A stretch of DNA of 35,121 nt from a virus. Each line of letters begins with the position of its first letter. Within the stretch, counting starts at the first letter, position 1. Both the position numbers and the translations under genes were made by a program. Location of the stretch: the IMG/VR virus record IMGVR_UViG_3300044960_000917, positions 1 through 35,121 of that record. One strand, 5' to 3'. The notes under the pieces are model-generated. The model was not told the DNA's origin. It worked only from the letters and a program-made list of their open reading frames with translations, and searched no databases. Shown here piece after piece: positions 12,162 to 19,677 of this stretch.

Positions 12162-14079
12162 GGTCGCCAGCTGGTATTGGTCGAGTTTGCGTATCCCGAC
12201 CCGTCTCACCGTGACCGAATGGGCTGACCGCTATCGGGTGCTCAGTCGAGAGAGCAGCGCGGAACCCGGGCGCTGGTCTACGGCCCGCACCCCCTATCTG
12301 CGTGGCATTATGGACGCCCTCACCGACCCCCACTATGAGATGGTCATTTGGGTCGCGTCCACCCAAGTGGGGAAGACGGAGTGTGGGTTGAACTTTGTGG
12401 GCTGGATCATGGACCAGGATCCCGGGCCGACGTTGGTCGTCCAGCCGACCCTGGAGTTGGGCCGCGCCTGGTCAAAGGACCGGCTGGCCCCGATGCTGCG
12501 CGACACGCCCCAGCTCGCGGAGAAAATCAGCGGGAAACGCGGTTTACAAGACCTTGACGAGCTGGCGTCCAACGAGCAGCTCCACAAGAGCTTTCCAGGC
12601 GGCCACATCACGATCGTGGGCAGCAACAGCACGAGCGGCTTGGCGGCGCGGCCGATCCGCTACGTCATCGGCGACGAGCTCGATCGCTGGGAGGCCGCGG
12701 CGGGCGACGAGGGCGATCAGATTGAGCTCGTCAGGCGGCGGACCGAAACCTTTTGGAATCGGAAGATCCTCTTTGTCAGTTCGCCAGGCGTCAAAGGGCT
12801 CTCCCGCATCGAACGCTACTATGAGCTGAGTGACCGGCGCCGCTATGAGGTGCCGTGCCCGCGGTGCGTGGCGTCTCAAGTGCTCGCCTGGGACAACCTC
12901 CGCTGGGAGAAGACCAAAACGGGCGCACATCGACCCGAGACCGCGCACTTTGTCTGTGTCTCCTGCCAGCAACGTATTGACGAACGGTGGAAAGCCCAGC
13001 TGCTGGAGGTGGGCCGATGGCGAGCGACCGCCCCGGCTGGCAAAATTGCCGGCTTTCACCTCTGGGCAGCCTACTCGCCCTGGAAAAGCTGGGCTTCGAT
13101 CGTGGAAGACTTCCTCCGCACCCATGCGCACAGAGAACCATTCAAGGTCTTTGTAAACACCGTGCTGGCGCAGACGTGGGAAGAACCCGGCGAAGCCCCG
13201 GAGTGGGAGCTGCTCATGCAACGGGCCGAGCCGCGCCAGCAGTGGATTGTCCCGGACGGGGTCTACTTTCTGACCTGTGGCGTGGACGTGCAGGAGGACC
13301 GGCTGGAGGCCTCCGTCTATGGGTGGGGGGCCGACGAGGAGTGCTGGCTTGTCGGGCACGGGATCTTGTACGGCTCCACAGACAAGGACGAGGTGTACCG
13401 CGCACTGGATCAGCTCTTAGCCACGCCTTGGCCACAGCCGACGCAGCAGCGCACGCTGGTGATTCTCGCGACGGCGATCGACTCAGGGTACAAAACGCAG
13501 GAAGTCTATCGCTATTGCCGCGGGCGCACGAACGTCTTCGCGACAAAAGGGGTCGCGGAACGTACCGCCCCCCCTGTCGGCCGCCCCTCGTTCCAAGACA
13601 TCTCGCACCTCGGCCAGCAGGTGAAACGCGGCGTGCGGTTGTGGCCCCTCGGCACGCATGTGCTCAAGAGCACGCTCTATAGCCGGCTGCGCCTCACCGA
13701 ACCGGGCCCCCGCTTCCTCCATTTTCCTCACGGACTCGATGAGGAATTCTACCAGCAGCTCACGGCCGAAAAGCTGGTCACTCGCTACGTGAAAGGGTTC
13801 CCGGTGCAGGAATGGCAGAAAACCCGAGCGCGGAATGAGGCGCTCGACTGCCTGGTGGAGGCGTATGCCGCCGCCCTCATTGCGGGGATTGAGCGGGTCA
13901 ATTGGGATGCGGCCGCGCGGGCCATGACCCCCTCCGCACCACCGGCACCGCAGCACCCACCCGCTCCCGGGCCGCCGGATCCCCGCGCGGTGGTCCAATT
14001 CGGTCCGCCCACGCTCGGCCGCACACGCCAGATGCGCTCGAGCGGGCACGGGGTGATGAGTGAGCTGCTCAGACGATAA
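12115..14079 (+). CDS. Terminase large subunit, GpA family
   Basis: The packaging ATPase/nuclease that pumps DNA into the prohead. At 654 residues it has normal GpA-family length. The ATPase domain shows Walker A STQVGKTE (82-89) and Walker B YVIGDELD (183-190), with a coupling SSPG motif at about 222-225. A zinc site (CPRC 248-251, CVSC 281-284) is characteristic of the lambda GpA family. The RuvC-like nuclease part has CGVDVQEDRLEA (about 386-397), an AIDSGYKT strand and NEALDC near the C-terminus. The C-terminal tail is Pro-rich. It starts inside the small-subunit gene; a second ATG at 12127 is a possible alternative. GpA-type terminases usually cut at cos or generate defined ends. Confidence 0.96.
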   Translation: MNSPMNRNGQGKTQREVASWYWSSLRIPTRLTVTEWADRYRVLSRESSAEPGRWSTARTPYLRGIMDALTDPHYEMVIWVASTQVGKTECGLNFVGWIMDQDPGPTLVVQPTLELGRAWSKDRLAPMLRDTPQLAEKISGKRGLQDLDELASNEQLHKSFPGGHITIVGSNSTSGLAARPIRYVIGDELDRWEAAAGDEGDQIELVRRRTETFWNRKILFVSSPGVKGLSRIERYYELSDRRRYEVPCPRCVASQVLAWDNLRWEKTKTGAHRPETAHFVCVSCQQRIDERWKAQLLEVGRWRATAPAGKIAGFHLWAAYSPWKSWASIVEDFLRTHAHREPFKVFVNTVLAQTWEEPGEAPEWELLMQRAEPRQQWIVPDGVYFLTCGVDVQEDRLEASVYGWGADEECWLVGHGILYGSTDKDEVYRALDQLLATPWPQPTQQRTLVILATAIDSGYKTQEVYRYCRGRTNVFATKGVAERTAPPVGRPSFQDISHLGQQVKRGVRLWPLGTHVLKSTLYSRLRLTEPGPRFLHFPHGLDEEFYQQLTAEKLVTRYVKGFPVQEWQKTRARNEALDCLVEAYAAALIAGIERVNWDAAARAMTPSAPPAPQHPPAPGPPDPRAVVQFGPPTLGRTRQMRSSGHGVMSELLRR

Positions 14080-14091
14080 GGAGGCATGACG

Positions 14092-14352
14092 ATGGTGGAT
14101 TTCCCCCGTGCGCCGGTAGTGACGATTGAATGGGTCGGCCGGTGGAAGCCGCTGTACCGCTACGTCCGTGGGGCCAACTTCGCCGGCGTCTCTCTCGGCC
14201 CGCTGCACATTTGCTGGCGACGCCCGTGGCTTCCTCGTGCTGCCTACCAGATGGGCTGGGACGCCGGCTGGCGCGCCGGCATGGCACGCTCCCTCTCCTT
14301 CGCCCTGCCCAAGAGGGCTCAGAAACCGCCCGGTGAAGACAGAGGGCATTAA
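14092..14352 (+). CDS. Small hypothetical protein after terL
   Basis: An 86-residue protein. The second ATG (14092) is preferred to 14086 because AGGAGG (14079-14084) is 7 nt from it and only 1 nt from the first. It is aromatic- and Arg-rich (VVTIEWVGRWKPLYRYVRGANFAG), with a YQMGWDAGWRAGMA repeat-like element near residue 60. No family is recognised. It lies in the terminase transcription unit before the terminator at 14684. Confidence 0.6.
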   Translation: MVDFPRAPVVTIEWVGRWKPLYRYVRGANFAGVSLGPLHICWRRPWLPRAAYQMGWDAGWRAGMARSLSFALPKRAQKPPGEDRGH

Positions 14353-14390
14353 CGGAGCACTCTCCCCGCTTGCAACACTCCAATTCGTCT

Positions 14391-14600
14391 ATGCGCATCT
14401 CGTTGAACGATCAGACTGTGCTGCTGCTGCCGCGTGTGGCCGAGATGGTGCAGTCATTGATCCAACGGCAGGGTGAAATCGAGCAATATAGCAGTGCGGA
14501 GATCCGCATTACCTACAGTACCTTTCAAGTCGAAATCCAAGTGATCCCCCCGCCGGAGCGGCGAAAACTTGACAGATCACAAAAATCCGCTATAGGCTGA
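14391..14600 (+). CDS. Small hypothetical phage protein
   Basis: A 69-residue protein opening MRISLNDQTVLLLPRVAEMVQSLIQRQGEIEQ and followed by a beta-rich part (EIRITYSTFQVEIQVIPPPE). This resembles a group of small conserved phage proteins with a helix-then-strand layout and unknown function. No clear Shine-Dalgarno sequence is present; an in-frame TTG at 14370 is an alternative start. The promoter-like TTGACA at 14569 lies inside its 3' end. Confidence 0.5.
   Translation: MRISLNDQTVLLLPRVAEMVQSLIQRQGEIEQYSSAEIRITYSTFQVEIQVIPPPERRKLDRSQKSAIG
14569..14596 (+). promoter_or_regulatory. Promoter upstream of the head genes (pR'-like)
   Basis: A consensus -35 box TTGACA (14569-14574), a 16-bp spacer and TATAGG (14591-14596). 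Transcription from about 14603 would hit the strong terminator at 14684-14727 after about 125 nt, giving a short RNA unless it is antiterminated. Confidence 0.55.
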
Positions 14601-14602
14601 AC

Positions 14603-14727
14603 CTGTGAGTCAGTACCGTTGTCACACGGCGGCTCACCGTGAGTGGCAGTTGCAGTAGCTCAGGCGAGGACTCTTCCCACAGAGCCGCCTGTTCCGGGGC
14701 TCATCCCCCCGGGCAGGCGGCTTTTTT
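14603..14727 (+). ncRNA. Putative short phage RNA between promoter and terminator
   Basis: The interval between the promoter at 14569-14596 and the terminator at 14684-14727 has no convincing ORF. It contains small inverted repeats: CCGT/ACGG around 14618-14631 and CTCA/TGAG around 14634-14644. By analogy with the lambda 6S RNA made from pR' and ended at tR', it may be a short transcript read through only with an antiterminator; it could also be a regulatory small RNA. The existence of the RNA is inferred. Confidence 0.35.
14684..14727 (+). terminator. Strong intrinsic terminator
   Basis: GCCGCCTG (14684-14691) pairs with CAGGCGGC (14714-14721), with an inner CCGGGG/CCCCGG stem, followed directly by T6 (14722-14727). 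It separates the terminase unit from the head genes, although all are on the same strand. Confidence 0.88.
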
Positions 14728-14753
14728 ATTGTGGCCCGGTTGTAAGGGGGCGC

Positions 14754-15368
14754 GTGAAAACGGAACAAGAACTCCTGGATGCCCTGACCCGCGTGCGGGC
14801 ACAGATCGCGCGGGCGGAGTCGATCAAGGAGCAACAATACTCCGTCGGCGGCCGTCAGGTGACGCAATTCAGTGCCGCCATGCTCCAGGCACTGTATGAC
14901 CGCGAACGCGAACTGGAAGCGCAACTCGACCGCGTCCGCCGCGGCGGGATCCGGGTGCGCTACGGGGTGATCCGGCTCCTGCTGTACGCATTCCTCTGTG
15001 TCCCCTCCCTCGCTCTTGCCCAACAAGTGCCCAAGCTCACTCTCACGTGGACGGACAATGCGGACAACGAGGACGGGTTCAAGATCGAACGCCGTCTCGG
15101 CCAGACTGGTTCGTTCACCCAGATCGGCCAGGTGGGCAAAGATGTCGTGACCTACGCTGACACGCAGATTCTGGTCAACACCGAGTATTGCTACCGCGTC
15201 CGGGCGTTTAACGCCGGCGGGCAGTCCGCGTACAGCAACATCGCCTGTGGCCTGGTGCCGAGCGCGCCGGCCGCGCCGAGCGGCTTGGGCATCAAAGTGG
15301 AGATCTCGGCCACGGCCACGGACGCCAGCCGCATTGTGGTCGCGCCCCAGATACGAGTCTTCAAATGA
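14754..15368 (+). CDS. GpW-like head-joining protein fused to a signal peptide and FN3 domain
   Basis: A 204-residue ORF starting at GTG 14754 behind AAGGGGG. Residues 1-71 (VKTEQELLDALTRVRAQIARA, QYSVGGRQVTQFSAAMLQALYDREREL, GGIRVRYGV) match the small GpW-like head-tail joining proteins encoded between terminase and portal in lambda-type phages. They usually end at about this point. Here the frame continues into a signal-peptide-like segment (LLLYAFLCVPSLALAQ) and one fibronectin type III domain (LTWTDNADNEDGFKIER ... EYCYRVRAFNAGGQSAYSN). A GTG at 14967 could start the FN3 part separately. A readthrough fusion, a lost stop, or two genes sharing the frame are all possible. The FN3 part looks host-derived. 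Confidence 0.7.
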   Translation: MKTEQELLDALTRVRAQIARAESIKEQQYSVGGRQVTQFSAAMLQALYDRERELEAQLDRVRRGGIRVRYGVIRLLLYAFLCVPSLALAQQVPKLTLTWTDNADNEDGFKIERRLGQTGSFTQIGQVGKDVVTYADTQILVNTEYCYRVRAFNAGGQSAYSNIACGLVPSAPAAPSGLGIKVEISATATDASRIVVAPQIRVFK

Positions 15369-15682
15369 GCCTCGCGGAATCCCTACGGCACCTCCTCAGC
15401 CCTGTCCTGGGCCCGGCGCTGGCCGATCTCATCGCGGCCGTCGTGACGCGCCTCCTGCGCGAACTCGAGGCCACCAGCATCGATGACGAACTGGTCCACC
15501 TCCTCGCCCAGGTCGTGCGCCGCGTCCACGTACGCCACGCCGACGCCCCGGATGAGTTGAAGCGTCAGTATGCACAGCACGCCGTGCGCGCCGTCGTGCG
15601 CAACCGCACCCACCCGCTGCCGGATTCCGTGCTCAACCTGCTCATCGAAGCCGCCGTCCAGGAGGTGAAGGGGAAGGCATGA
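15365..15682 (+). CDS. Hypothetical helical protein before the portal gene
   Basis: A 105-residue, mainly helical protein (LLSPVLGPALADLIAAVVTRLLRELEA; ELVHLLAQVVRRVHVRHADAPDELKRQYAQHAVRAVVRN). It starts in an ATGA overlap with the preceding stop and ends in an overlap with the portal start, so it is translated within the head operon. The first helix is hydrophobic, but it contains charged residues and is not a clear transmembrane segment. No family is recognised; its position suggests a head-assembly accessory. Confidence 0.65.
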   Translation: MSLAESLRHLLSPVLGPALADLIAAVVTRLLRELEATSIDDELVHLLAQVVRRVHVRHADAPDELKRQYAQHAVRAVVRNRTHPLPDSVLNLLIEAAVQEVKGKA

Positions 15683-17328
15683 GCACTGCACTGACCCCCC
15701 GCACCCGGATTCTCGACGCCGCCGGCCGGCCGTGGCGACCGACCGCGACCCAGATGCAACAGCTCATGCGCCTCGCGGGCGAGAGCCCGTTCAAGGGGGC
15801 CTCCAGCGCCCGGCGCGCCGGCGCCCTGTGGTCCGCCTCGTCCGGCTCGGCTGACGCGGACCTCATGCCCTCGCTCGAGGTCCTCCGGGCGCGCTCGCGG
15901 GACCTCAAGCGCAACAACCCGCTTGCCGCCGGCGCGCTGAACACGCTCAGCACCTGCGTGGTCGGTTCCGGGCTGCTCTGCAATCCGGTGATCAATCGCC
16001 GGTTCCTCGGCTTGAGTGAGCAGGCCGCGCGGGACGCCGAACGCGAACTGGCCGATCTCTGGACCGAGTGGGGCGAGTCGGTCGAGTGTGATCTCAACCG
16101 CGTCTCGGACTGGTACGGGATCCAGCGCCTGGCGTACGAGTCAGAAAAGGAGAGTGGCGATATCCTCGTGCTGGCCCCTGCCGTGAACCGACCGGGGGCC
16201 GCGCTGCAGACGCGTGTGCAGCTGGTCGAGGCCGATCGCGTGGCCAACCCCCCGGGGGTGTGCAACTCGCAGCGTCTCGTCGGAGGGGTAGAACTCGATC
16301 AATACGGCGCCCCCTTCGCCTACCACGTCCGGACGGTCCACCCCGGCTCCCCCTGGTCCTGGGGGGCACTCTGGCAGAGCCAGCGGATCCGTGCGTTCGG
16401 TGCCGCGACCGGCCGCCGCAACGCCTGGCTGCTCTACCAACGCAAGCGGCCCGGGCAGACCCGCGGCATCCCGTACCTCTCCGTCGTCCTCGAGCACGCC
16501 AAGCAACTCGACCGCTATACCGACGCCGAGCTGGCCGCCGCCGTGGTCGGTGGCTCGTTCACCGTCTTTATCAAGTCGCCCCAGGGCGACGGGCTCATGC
16601 CCCTCGCGTCCGTGCCGCTGCAGCAGAGCGAGGGCACGCCGGCGGCCACCCCGAATGAGATCTTTCTCGACTACGGCGCGGTCGTGGACCTCCTGCCGGG
16701 CGAATCGATCGAGACTGCCGCGCCCAACCGCCCGAACCGCGCCTACGGCGACTTCGTGCGCTCGGTGATCGAGCAGTTCGGCGCCGGGATCAATCTGCCC
16801 TTTGAACTGCTGCTGAAGCACTTCACCGCCAGCTACTCGGCCAGCCGCGCGGCGCTGCTCGAAGCCTGGCGCTACTTCAAAGTCGAGCGGGGCTGGTTCG
16901 CCGGCCATTTCTGCCAGCCGGTCTACGAGCTCGTGACGACCGAGGCGATCTTACGCGGTCGGCTTGATCTCCCCGGCTACCTCGAGGACCCGCGGGCCAG
17001 GCGGGCGTGGTCGTATGCCGTCTGGACTGGGCCCGCGATGGGACAACTGAACCCGCTGGATGAGGTGGAGGCCGCGCGCGAGCGCGTGACTTTGGGGATT
17101 AGCACGCTCGCCAACGAGGCGGCCGAGATCACTGGCGAATCCTGGGAAGATCTCCACGCCCAACGGGTCAAAGAAGTGGAACAGCGCCGGCGCGATCGCC
17201 TCGAGCCGGATCCCGACGAGATGCCGGAGCAGCCCGCCCGCGGTCCTTCGTTTCCCATCAGCTACCGCCGGCTGGGGCGCGCGATCGCCCGGGCATTGAA
17301 GGAGGACCAGCATGGCCTTGCGGCATAA
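15679..17328 (+). CDS. Portal protein, lambda GpB type
   Basis: The 549-residue portal protein forms the dodecameric ring at one vertex through which DNA enters. It matches the lambda-type (Phage_portal_2) family: the LRARSRDLKRNNPLAAGALNTLSTCVVGSGL segment near residue 70, the VQLVEADRVANP strand region, the GVELDQYGAPFAYHV segment, the GIPYLSVVLEHAKQLDRYTDAELAAAVV helix and the LLLKHFTASYSASRAALLEAW element near 375-395. Its length is normal. It overlaps the upstream gene by 4 nt, and the protease gene starts 17 nt before its end. Confidence 0.95.
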   Translation: MSTALTPRTRILDAAGRPWRPTATQMQQLMRLAGESPFKGASSARRAGALWSASSGSADADLMPSLEVLRARSRDLKRNNPLAAGALNTLSTCVVGSGLLCNPVINRRFLGLSEQAARDAERELADLWTEWGESVECDLNRVSDWYGIQRLAYESEKESGDILVLAPAVNRPGAALQTRVQLVEADRVANPPGVCNSQRLVGGVELDQYGAPFAYHVRTVHPGSPWSWGALWQSQRIRAFGAATGRRNAWLLYQRKRPGQTRGIPYLSVVLEHAKQLDRYTDAELAAAVVGGSFTVFIKSPQGDGLMPLASVPLQQSEGTPAATPNEIFLDYGAVVDLLPGESIETAAPNRPNRAYGDFVRSVIEQFGAGINLPFELLLKHFTASYSASRAALLEAWRYFKVERGWFAGHFCQPVYELVTTEAILRGRLDLPGYLEDPRARRAWSYAVWTGPAMGQLNPLDEVEAARERVTLGISTLANEAAEITGESWEDLHAQRVKEVEQRRRDRLEPDPDEMPEQPARGPSFPISYRRLGRAIARALKEDQHGLAA

Positions 17329-18931
17329 CTCTGAGACCCGCGAGGACGAGCCGCAGTGGAGCGAGTGGCTCGGCCGTCATCGCGCACAGCTGCCAGATAC
17401 TGCCTTTGCGGACCCTGACAATCGCGCGTTTCCCCATCACTGGGTCGTGAATGGGTCCGGTGAAGATGAGGACGGCCGCTGGACAGACGGGGAGATGTAT
17501 CTCCACCGCGGCGGCCTCAACGCCGCCTGGGCCGCGGCCATGGGCGCGCGGTCTGCCCAGCGCGCCGCGCCAGAAGTGATTGACCACTTGCGTCAGCACC
17601 GGAGGGCCTTGGGGTTGGAGGACGCTGAAGGTGCGGACGCAGTGAGTGAGGCCGAGGGGGACTCCCCAGGTGTGAGCGACACGCACGCTGCGCAGGCGAG
17701 TGCCCACCCCTCCATCCCCCTCGGGCTCTCACTCCCCCACGTCGCGACACGGCTGTTCCACGCCCCCCTCGCGATCGAGCCCAATAAGCTACGGGCGATC
17801 CTGGCGGCAGTCGGCCCCCGGTTCGGGATCCCCGTGCGCGCGCAAGACGACCCGTTCCCCCCCCGGCGCCGTCCCCCGTACGAGGTCGTGAACGGCACGG
17901 CCGTCATCCCCGTCTTCGGCACGCTCGTGCAGCGTGCCTCGGGGATGGAGGCGCTCTCCGGCCTGACCAGTTATGAGCGTCTCGGCCACGAGCTCGCGCA
18001 GGCGATGGCGGATCCGCAGGTGCGGCGGGTGCTGCTCGAGATCGATTCGCCCGGCGGCGAGGTCGCCGGCCTGTATGAACTGGTCGCGCAGATCCGCGCC
18101 ATGCGTCAGCAAAAACCCATTCATGCGCTGGCGAATGCCATGGCCGCCTCGGCGGCGTATCTGATCGGCAGCGCCGCCACGCGGTTCTATGTCACGCCGG
18201 AAGCCGTGACCGGGTCGATCGGGGTGGTGTACCTGCACGTCGATGCCACGCAGGCGACGGCGAAGGAGGGGTTCCTCGTGACTGAGATTTTCGCCGGCCG
18301 CCACAAGGTAGACACGTCGCCATACCGCGCGCTGGCGCCCGACGCGCGCGCGCAACTGCAGCGCTACGTCAACACCTACTACGACCAGTTCGTGGGACAG
18401 GTGGCGACCTTGCGCCAGCTCGAGCCGGATGACGTCCGCGCGACGGAAGCGGCGCTCTACATCGGCAAAGACGCCGTGGCGATCGGGCTCGTCGATGGCG
18501 TGCGCCTCAAGCTCGATGTACTCGCGAACCCAGAAGAGGAGGACACCATGGAACGAACACCCAGCCGCCCGGCGGCTGTCCAGACCGCCGCGGATCTGCG
18601 CGCGGCCTACCCGGAGGTGATTAGGGAGATCGAGGCCTCGGCGCGACAGGCCGAGCGGACCCGCGTCAAGCAGATCCTGGCCTTGGCGGTCCCGGCGACC
18701 CGGGCGACCGCCGAGCAGCTCGCGCTCGAGCAGGACGTGAGTCCCGAGCAGGCGGCCGTGACACTCATCGGTGCCATGCGGACCCAGGCGCGCGTCGAGG
18801 CGTTCACCCAGGACGGGCCGCCCCTCGTGCCCTTCGCCTCGGGCGAGGGGGAGACCCCCGACCCGGAGACCGCAGCCGTCATCGCGTCCGCGCGCCGCAT
18901 CGCCGAGCAACGGCAGGCGCGCGGCTGGTAA
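17312..18931 (+). CDS. Prohead protease (S49 family) with C-terminal scaffold
   Basis: A 539-residue protein like lambda GpC. Residues about 14-101 form an extra N-terminal domain (LPDTAFADPDNRAFPHHW ... LHRGGLNAAWAAAMGAR) that resembles DUF6582-type domains of other phage maturation proteases. Residues about 145-400 are an SppA/ClpP-fold S49 serine peptidase: EIDSPGGEVAG, candidate nucleophile Ser280 in NAMAASAAYLIG, TGSIGVV, and candidate base Lys332 in GRHKVDTSPY. Residues 413-539 form a helical scaffold with its own internal start. It cleaves the scaffold and prohead proteins during capsid maturation. It lies between the portal and decoration genes, as in lambda. Confidence 0.93.
   Translation: MALRHNSETREDEPQWSEWLGRHRAQLPDTAFADPDNRAFPHHWVVNGSGEDEDGRWTDGEMYLHRGGLNAAWAAAMGARSAQRAAPEVIDHLRQHRRALGLEDAEGADAVSEAEGDSPGVSDTHAAQASAHPSIPLGLSLPHVATRLFHAPLAIEPNKLRAILAAVGPRFGIPVRAQDDPFPPRRRPPYEVVNGTAVIPVFGTLVQRASGMEALSGLTSYERLGHELAQAMADPQVRRVLLEIDSPGGEVAGLYELVAQIRAMRQQKPIHALANAMAASAAYLIGSAATRFYVTPEAVTGSIGVVYLHVDATQATAKEGFLVTEIFAGRHKVDTSPYRALAPDARAQLQRYVNTYYDQFVGQVATLRQLEPDDVRATEAALYIGKDAVAIGLVDGVRLKLDVLANPEEEDTMERTPSRPAAVQTAADLRAAYPEVIREIEASARQAERTRVKQILALAVPATRATAEQLALEQDVSPEQAAVTLIGAMRTQARVEAFTQDGPPLVPFASGEGETPDPETAAVIASARRIAEQRQARGW
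18548..18931 (+). CDS. Nested in-frame scaffold protein (Nu3-like)
   Basis: An internal ATG at codon 413 of the protease gene is preceded by AGAGGAGG at 7-nt spacing, a strong ribosome-binding site. It would give a 127-residue helical, acidic scaffold (TAADLRAAYPEVIREIEASARQ ... RVKQILALAVPA ...). This copies the lambda C/Nu3 arrangement, where the scaffold is translated from inside the protease gene in the same frame. Normal pipelines would not call it. Confidence 0.7.
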   Translation: MERTPSRPAAVQTAADLRAAYPEVIREIEASARQAERTRVKQILALAVPATRATAEQLALEQDVSPEQAAVTLIGAMRTQARVEAFTQDGPPLVPFASGEGETPDPETAAVIASARRIAEQRQARGW

Positions 18932-18961
18932 TCACACCCCCGAGCGACAGGAGGAATGACC

Positions 18962-19645
18962 ATGGTGAACTTTCAACCCAGCGGCCTCACCTCAGCGGTC
19001 TACAGCCCCGATACATTGCTCGTCACGGGCCCGTTCGAGACGCGCCAGATTGTCATTGCGCAGAACGCCGGCCAGACCTCACCCCTGCCGCGCGGTCAGC
19101 TGCTCTGTCTCGATGCGAACGGCCGCTATCAGCCGCTCGCCGCGGCGGAGACCACGGTCCTGATCGACGCCGCCGGCGAGGTGATCCGTAATAACCTGGC
19201 CGGCTCGGAAGTGTCGATCGACGTCGTCACCGCGAAACCGCCCATTCCAGGCACCCTGCAGCTCGCCACGACCGCGGACGGGTCGGCGACCATCGTCCTC
19301 AACCTCGGCACAGACAACGGTCGTGGCGTGGGGAGCGGCGCCGGCGGGCTGTTTTTCGTGGATTACCACACCGGCCGGATCCGCGCCGTGTTTACCACCG
19401 CGCCCACGGCCTCGCACGACCTGAAGGCCGGCTACAAGCACCGGAACCCGGCCGCCGGCGTGCTGGCCTTGCCGACGGTGGTGCTCGCCGAGGAGATCGA
19501 GGCCGCGAAGATCGCCGCGGGGCATGTCACCACGCTGGGCTACGTCCGCGGGGTGTTCAACAGTCAGGCCCTGGTCGGCTACAGCCCGGGCTACGACTAC
19601 CACCTCAATGCCATCGGCATCTGGGTGAAGACCACCGCGAACTAG
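18962..19645 (+). CDS. Head decoration protein (lambda D-like)
   Basis: A 227-residue protein. ATG 18962 is chosen over 18956 because AGGAGG (18949-18954) is 7 nt from it. It belongs to the Hdpd/lambda D-like group by position and by elements such as RGQLLCLDANGRYQPLAA and the C-terminal VLAEEIEAAKIAAGHVTTLGYVRGVFNSQAL. It is about twice the length of lambda D because of a middle segment (about 62-150) rich in beta strands. It would trimerise on the capsid surface and stabilise it after expansion. Confidence 0.88.
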   Translation: MVNFQPSGLTSAVYSPDTLLVTGPFETRQIVIAQNAGQTSPLPRGQLLCLDANGRYQPLAAAETTVLIDAAGEVIRNNLAGSEVSIDVVTAKPPIPGTLQLATTADGSATIVLNLGTDNGRGVGSGAGGLFFVDYHTGRIRAVFTTAPTASHDLKAGYKHRNPAAGVLALPTVVLAEEIEAAKIAAGHVTTLGYVRGVFNSQALVGYSPGYDYHLNAIGIWVKTTAN

Positions 19646-19677
19646 TTCGCGGTGAGACGCAAGACGGAGGAGTCATC

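Noticed and set aside
14643-14753. Extension of the GpW-FN3 ORF upstream to 14643
   Set aside because: It would run through the intrinsic terminator hairpin and lacks a ribosome-binding site. GTG 14754 is better placed.
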